DNA of 64,000 bases from Trematomus loennbergii. Lineage: Eukaryota; Chordata; Actinopteri; Perciformes; Nototheniidae. Made by a program: the position numbers and the translations under genes. Under the pieces are notes generated by a model. It was not told the origin of the DNA. It ran no database searches and saw only the letters and a list, made by a program, of their open reading frames with translations. The stretch lies in the NCBI GenBank assembly GCA_012861695.1, contig JAAOOA010000060.1, forward strand, positions 5,926,683 to 5,990,682, given 5' to 3'. Positions 59,574-64,000 of this stretch are shown here, one piece after another; the first letter of the stretch is position 1, and each line of letters begins with the position of its first letter.

Positions 59574-60195
59574 TAAAGGTCCCATGTCATGGCCATTTCT
59601 ATTGATCATAATTCCATTGTTGAGGTCTACTAGAATATATTTACATTGTTCAATTTTCCAAAATCACATTGGTTTCTCATACAGCATCTCTGTATAGTAT
59701 GTGTATTCACTCTGTACTAAACGGCTTATTGGAGCTCCTGCCCCCCCTCCCTATGAGCCCACTGTGCTCTGATTGGTCAGCTCGCCCACTCTGTTCTGAT
59801 GAGTCCACCACCGTTACAGCGGAACATCAGTGTGTATGTGTTACAATGGCGTTTGTTAGCAACCAGAAAATGACACCAGTGATGACAAACAGAAGCGGAC
59901 AGTGTGAGCAGTATTACTGGTGTCGTTTCCTGGTTGCTGCGTGGGGTCTGCGAGACAGCGAGACATCGCGAAACTCAGCCTGAACTCAGTTGAGTTTCGC
60001 CGCTGAGAGTGTGTGTGTGTGTGTGAGGAGCTCCACGGAACTTGGTTCCCGGAAGAAAAAAATGGAAAAAGAAAAATCTCCAACGAGGCGTTCTGGGGCA
60101 GCATAGACAGGTCTTTTCTGTGTTAGAGTTTACTCGCTACAGGGTGTACTTTGAGGGTTTGTGACTTTGCAGACCGTTTACATGCAGAAAAAGGA
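59574..60195. mobile_element. TTAA-type MITE, right end missing
   Basis: It begins AAAGGTCCCATGTCATGG after TTAA-containing DNA and follows the copy at 15467-16205 in the same orientation up to 'cgtttacatgcagaaaaagg'. There it breaks into LINE sequence. Confidence 0.7.
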
Positions 60196-60640
60196 GTAAA
60201 ACACATACTTTTAAAAGACTTAAAATGGTCAAAACTCAAGAAATTGTGTTTCTCTAGGATGGTACAGTGGTGGTATGAATAAGGCTTTCTGTCAAACACC
60301 TTGATAGCTCTCTTGTACAGCTGTTCTATGGGTTTCAGGTTTGTGGCACAAGCAAACGACCAGTTTGTAAAACAATATTCAATGTGGGATAGAATCATAC
60401 AGTGGAGGTATGACTTTGCAGCATTGGCAGTTAAGAAAGGTCTAATTTGTTTAAAATGTTGCAAGTTGAATTTAACGGTGTTGGATACTTTCTTGATATG
60501 TTTCTTAAAAGTCAAGTTCGAGTCCAGTATGACTCCAAGATACTTGAAGTGGGGGACTAGTTCTAATTCTGCTCCGTTTAAAAAAATCTGTAACCCACTC
60601 AAACAAATGCAGCAGGAGAGAGAGTTAAATGTCATTCTCT
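60196..60640 (-). pseudogene. L2-like LINE, end of reverse transcriptase ORF
   Basis: One open minus-strand frame reads FKYLGVILDSNLTFKKHIKK, then LTANAAKSYLHCMILSHIEY, TNLKPIEQLYKRAIKVFD and a CTILEKHNFLSFDHF end. These are the post-catalytic blocks (after the YxDD motif) of L2/CR1-type reverse transcriptases. The frame is intact for about 140 codons but lacks the catalytic motifs and is cut by the MITE at 60195. Confidence 0.8.
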
Positions 60641-60964
60641 TTCACCCTGCAATAGTCAGCAGCTCCAGTGAGGGCATTTCTGCAGAAGAACACCTCACCA
60701 TTAATCCCTCTCATGTATTAGATAAGCTTACCAAGCCAACACAAAAAACACACTACCCGGGTAGTTGAATATTAGCTTATTATTTTGTTTATTTTCAGAG
60801 CTCTTAATAGTTTTTTCAGTTTTTTTAAAATGTGGTTTATCAATGCGTGTTTATCTAGTTGTATTATTCGAATCCTCCTTGAAAATAACCTTTTACTTAG
60901 GGTTATATTAGGTTCTAAGTAAGTGCTACAACTTAATGTTACACAATACACATCCAAAACGGTT

Positions 60965-61212
60965 AATAGAATAGAATACTTTATTGTCATTATACAGATA
61001 TACAATGACATGAGTAGAGCTACTCCATTTTTTAAGGTGCCATCAAAAATACACAAACCAGACAAAGAGACGTACAACATTCAGGAGACAACATACAAAC
61101 AACAAGCATTCATGCTTCAATATTCAGATAAGTTTAAAATGCATGAATATATCGGTTTAAGTAACATATGTTTGAGTGTGTATAAAAAAGATATGTATGT
61201 GTATATATATAT
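60965..61212 (-). repeat. L2-type LINE 3' UTR (3' part of a split minus-strand copy)
   Basis: On the minus strand it ends TGACAATAAAGTATTCTATT, a standard fish L2 tail. It is separated from its coding part (61796-62008) by the plus-strand LINE at 61213-61795. Confidence 0.65.
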
Positions 61213-61795
61213 ATAACCAGAAGTTCATGTTACTGTTCTATCATGCAGTGTTGGAGAGCATCATGAGGTATGGTATCACTGCCTGGTATGGTAACTTGAC
61301 AGTGCAGTCAAAGTCACAGATCGCTCGCCTGGTACAGACTGCTATGAAGATTATGGGGGTTAAAAAACACCCATCTCTCCAAAACATATACGAGCAGTCG
61401 ATTATCAGACAGGCAAAAAAAATGTGTCTGATCCCACCCACATACTCCACCCAGAATTCCAGCTCCGACCTTCTGGTAGAAGATTCAGGGTTCCCATGAA
61501 CCGCTATAAGCACTCATTCCTATCTATGTCGATTAAGCTTCTTAACATTCACATGAAATGATATGTAGTCAAATGTACTTTTTAAATGTTGGCCATGAGG
61601 GTTGTGCAATAGGTCGCCATTGTCAGTATGTGCGTCTGTGTATTGTGTTTGTTCAAACGGTGTATGACTGATGATATGTGTATGTCTCTTAATGTCCACT
61701 ATGTTTGTATATGTACATGTATGCACTGCAGGACGGAGTCCAGAACAAATTTCCTTACGGGGATAATAAAGTATATCGTATCGTATCGTATCGTA
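61213..61795 (+). mobile_element. L2 (Maui-like) LINE 3' end
   Basis: The frame reads FYHAVLESIMRYGITAWYG, LVQTAMKIMGVKKHPSLQNI and SIIRQAKKMCLIP, then after indels SDLLVEDSGFPMNRYKHSFL and SIKLLN. These are the conserved last blocks of fish L2 ORF2. It ends AAATTTCCTTACGGGGATAA, then TAAAGTATATCG and a (TATCG)n tail at 61795. Confidence 0.82.
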
Positions 61796-62008
61796 ATGCA
61801 TGCTGGAGTTTAGTGCAATTATTGCTCTGGGGTAGAAACTGTCTTTAAGTCTGTTTGTCTTTGCTTTAAGACATCTGTAGTGCCGTCCAAACAGATGGTG
61901 ACCAGGATGTGTACTGTCCTTCACAATGTTCTTTGCTCTACTGAGGCAAATAACGTGAACAACCGCTAAACAAAATATCTGATTTAAGTTAGAGAAATTC
62001 ATAATCAT
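61796..62008 (-). pseudogene. L2-type LINE ORF2 end (5' part of split copy)
   Basis: The minus strand reads ICLSRAKNIVKDSTHPGHHL, then RYRCLKAKTNRLKDSFYPRA and IIALNSS, the final motif of L2-type ORF2 proteins. It then runs into the inserted plus-strand LINE. 62010-64000 shows no gene I can support; a hairpin GTTATGGC/GCCATAAC lies at about 63680-63708. Confidence 0.65.
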
Positions 62009-64000
62009 TATTTATTATTCACACAACGATAAACAATTATTGTGATTATGAGAAAAAGGCTTTCAAAGTTAGCAGATATTTTTTTTAGCCAATGTTATTT
62101 TAAGAGGAGGCTCAAGGCTTAATATTTTGGGGGCATATACCCCTTGCCCCCCCTTAGAACTACAACCGGATTAGCCATGATTCTGAAATACTTGTTTACA
62201 ACAAAGCTTGTTAGCAGGCTTATCCTCTCATAATGTTCAACAGTCAGCATATGGATCACGGACATAAATCTATCGAATTGATTAGGCAAACTCATTTTTA
62301 AGATAGTAGCGTTGAGGATGAGGTTTCTTTTTTGTTTTTTTACTTGCATAAGGAATTTGGGCGTAAGACAATTGGTGAGTGTATTATAAGTGTGTGTGCT
62401 GTGTGTATTTTTTGAAGAAACACACTTCGCATGCTGTCATGCCGGGCCTTTAAGTTGCTCTGTTTTCCGATCATCATAGAAACTTTACAAGCTTCAAAAA
62501 TGTATTTATCTTCTGAATATGCCGAAAAAGTTTCATATTCTGAAAAGCCAAGACATTGTTTCTTTAAAATCAACCGAATGTGGGTCACATATCATGAGTT
62601 TCTAAGACAATTATATTCCAAAATGGGCCATTCTGCATAATGAGTCATTTTAGTTTTGGGTATTTAATGTTTATATTAATGCCAACTCTTTTGTACTTTA
62701 TTCGTCCCAATTTCCTGTGTTTGTTGTCAGGTGGAACTTTTCCAATGTTTATTTTTAACTTATAACGTAAAAACAATATAAGATAGGCTTTTGTTCAACC
62801 ATTATTTAAAATGTAGGTTAAATCCTGCAGTGAAATAGCCAAAAGACAGGACAAAAAATGGTTAACCGCAGCCATTGTGTCCGATTCCTACTCTAAGCAC
62901 ACATGTGATTAATCATGTGATCACTTGAGAGACACTCTTAAAGGTTACTCCTACCCTTCACTAAGTAGCAATGAAAAAGCCTGACTTTGATTTATTCTCC
63001 TGGATTTTAGCTGCTGCTTTCACATCTTTAAGCTTTGATGCTGCAGATGTGCAACCTGTAAAAACATTGTTGCATACAGTAGAAGTTCACACATGCATCT
63101 GTCACTCATAACATGAAAAGCGGCCTCACTTAATAGCATTAAACCTCTACTTAGGACTCGGCTTTTTGGGAATGTTATGCTGCTTTCTCCCTCTGCAGAG
63201 TGTTCCCTGTGAACCTTCTGGGATACCATGGGCTGATCAGAAACAGCTCTGTCATTCACCTCGGTTTGTGGACAACATCCCCCAGTCAGGCTATTTTCAC
63301 TGCTGCCAGCATAGACATTTTTGTGAAGGTGCTGCATATGGATGGGCTCACTGCTGTTTGCCCCCCAGTCATGGCGATATGAGTTTACACAGAGGTAGGA
63401 TGACTCAGCTTGCAGTCACCATCTATCCCATGGTACCCTGCCATAAATGCAGTCAACACAGACAGTACATTCTCAATTCCTATCTGGGTTCCATTTTCCT
63501 CAACTGCAGACAGAACCCAACTTGAATGAAACCGGCTTATATGAAAGACGAGATTTTATCATATATAAATACGCTTTTGGACCTTTAATTCCTCTACTTT
63601 GTACATGTTTGTCTTGAAGAACTTATTCCATCAGTATGAATAGGTGTGTTGGACTCACCTCAGCTAACATTTTCGCTTCTGTTATGGCCTGGCTCTTAGC
63701 CATAACAAAAGCGTGGAGAAGGACGAGTATATATATAAAACAGGTATTTATTAATTATTATAAGGCTCAATGTGGCCGAAGCCAAACAGAAAAGACAAAG
63801 CAAAGTGGCTGCTCTCCCAGGTCCGGTCCTCGGCAGGGAGAGAGATTGCGGGTCTCACTCAGGCCCTTTAACCCTCGGGTACCGGCCGCCAGGTGTCCTC
63901 AATCCCAGCTGATAGACAGCTCTATCCAGAGTCCCTCCCGGATGACTGAACTTCTCACCTTTATCCCTAGGGAGATGAGAGTCACCCTCCTGAGAAAACC

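Noticed and set aside
63166..63525. 119-codon plus-strand frame with many Cys and His
   Set aside because: No regular metal-binding spacing, no recognisable family and no splice context; composition alone does not support a gene.

Overview
The window looks like non-coding, transposon-packed DNA of a ray-finned (teleost, probably percomorph) fish. The evidence is the mix of repeats: tRNA-derived SINEs with the typical fish 3' tails, L2/CR1 LINE ends, a Tx1-like LINE, many hAT and PIF/Harbinger elements, a KDZ-type transposon, and long (CA)n and (CT)n microsatellites. I find no exon that I can assign to a host protein-coding gene, no tRNA or rRNA gene, and no bacterial-type feature. All convincing coding sequence belongs to mobile elements, and every copy is broken by frameshifts, stops or deletions.

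Layout. 1-2.3 kb: diverged inverted repeat. 2.8-5.6 kb: a hAT element with a second member of the same family inserted in it, both with perfect 8-bp target duplications. 7.3-11.4 kb: a SINE split by a 3.9-kb repeat holding small spliced ORFs and a Harbinger-type MITE. 12.2-18 kb: L2/CR1 LINE end, SINE, a hAT MITE, a TTAA-flanked MITE and a hAT transposase fragment. 18.27-26.39 kb: the main find, a KDZ (Kyakuja-Dileera-Zisupton class) transposon bounded by ~465-bp inverted repeats, with a minus-strand multi-exon transposase gene and a plus-strand companion gene pointing inwards towards each other. 26.4-31.6 kb: a Tx1-like LINE abutting the KDZ right repeat, itself split by a 3-kb Harbinger-like element. 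31.6-41.2 kb: microsatellites, MITE pieces, a possible piggyBac exon and a hAT MITE. 41.98-44.59 kb: a nearly complete ZBED-type hAT transposon with an exact 8-bp duplication, whose right end is included in a 767-bp tandem duplication. 46.3-50.2 kb: a further hAT MITE and a TTAA-flanked element carrying a SINE. 50.2-53.2 kb: low-repeat DNA with a candidate conserved regulatory stretch. 53.2-58.6 kb: nested MITEs, then a PIF/Harbinger element whose transposase and MADF-BESS genes are interleaved on opposite strands. 58.6-62 kb: LINE fragments, two of them nested in opposite orientation. 62-64 kb: nothing recognised.

Functionally these are independent selfish elements. Where two genes sit in one element (KDZ transposase plus zinc-ribbon/low-complexity protein; Harbinger transposase plus MADF-BESS protein), the second gene probably encodes a DNA-binding or accessory partner of the transposase. 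Assignments rest on reading motifs and splice sites by eye, with no database search.
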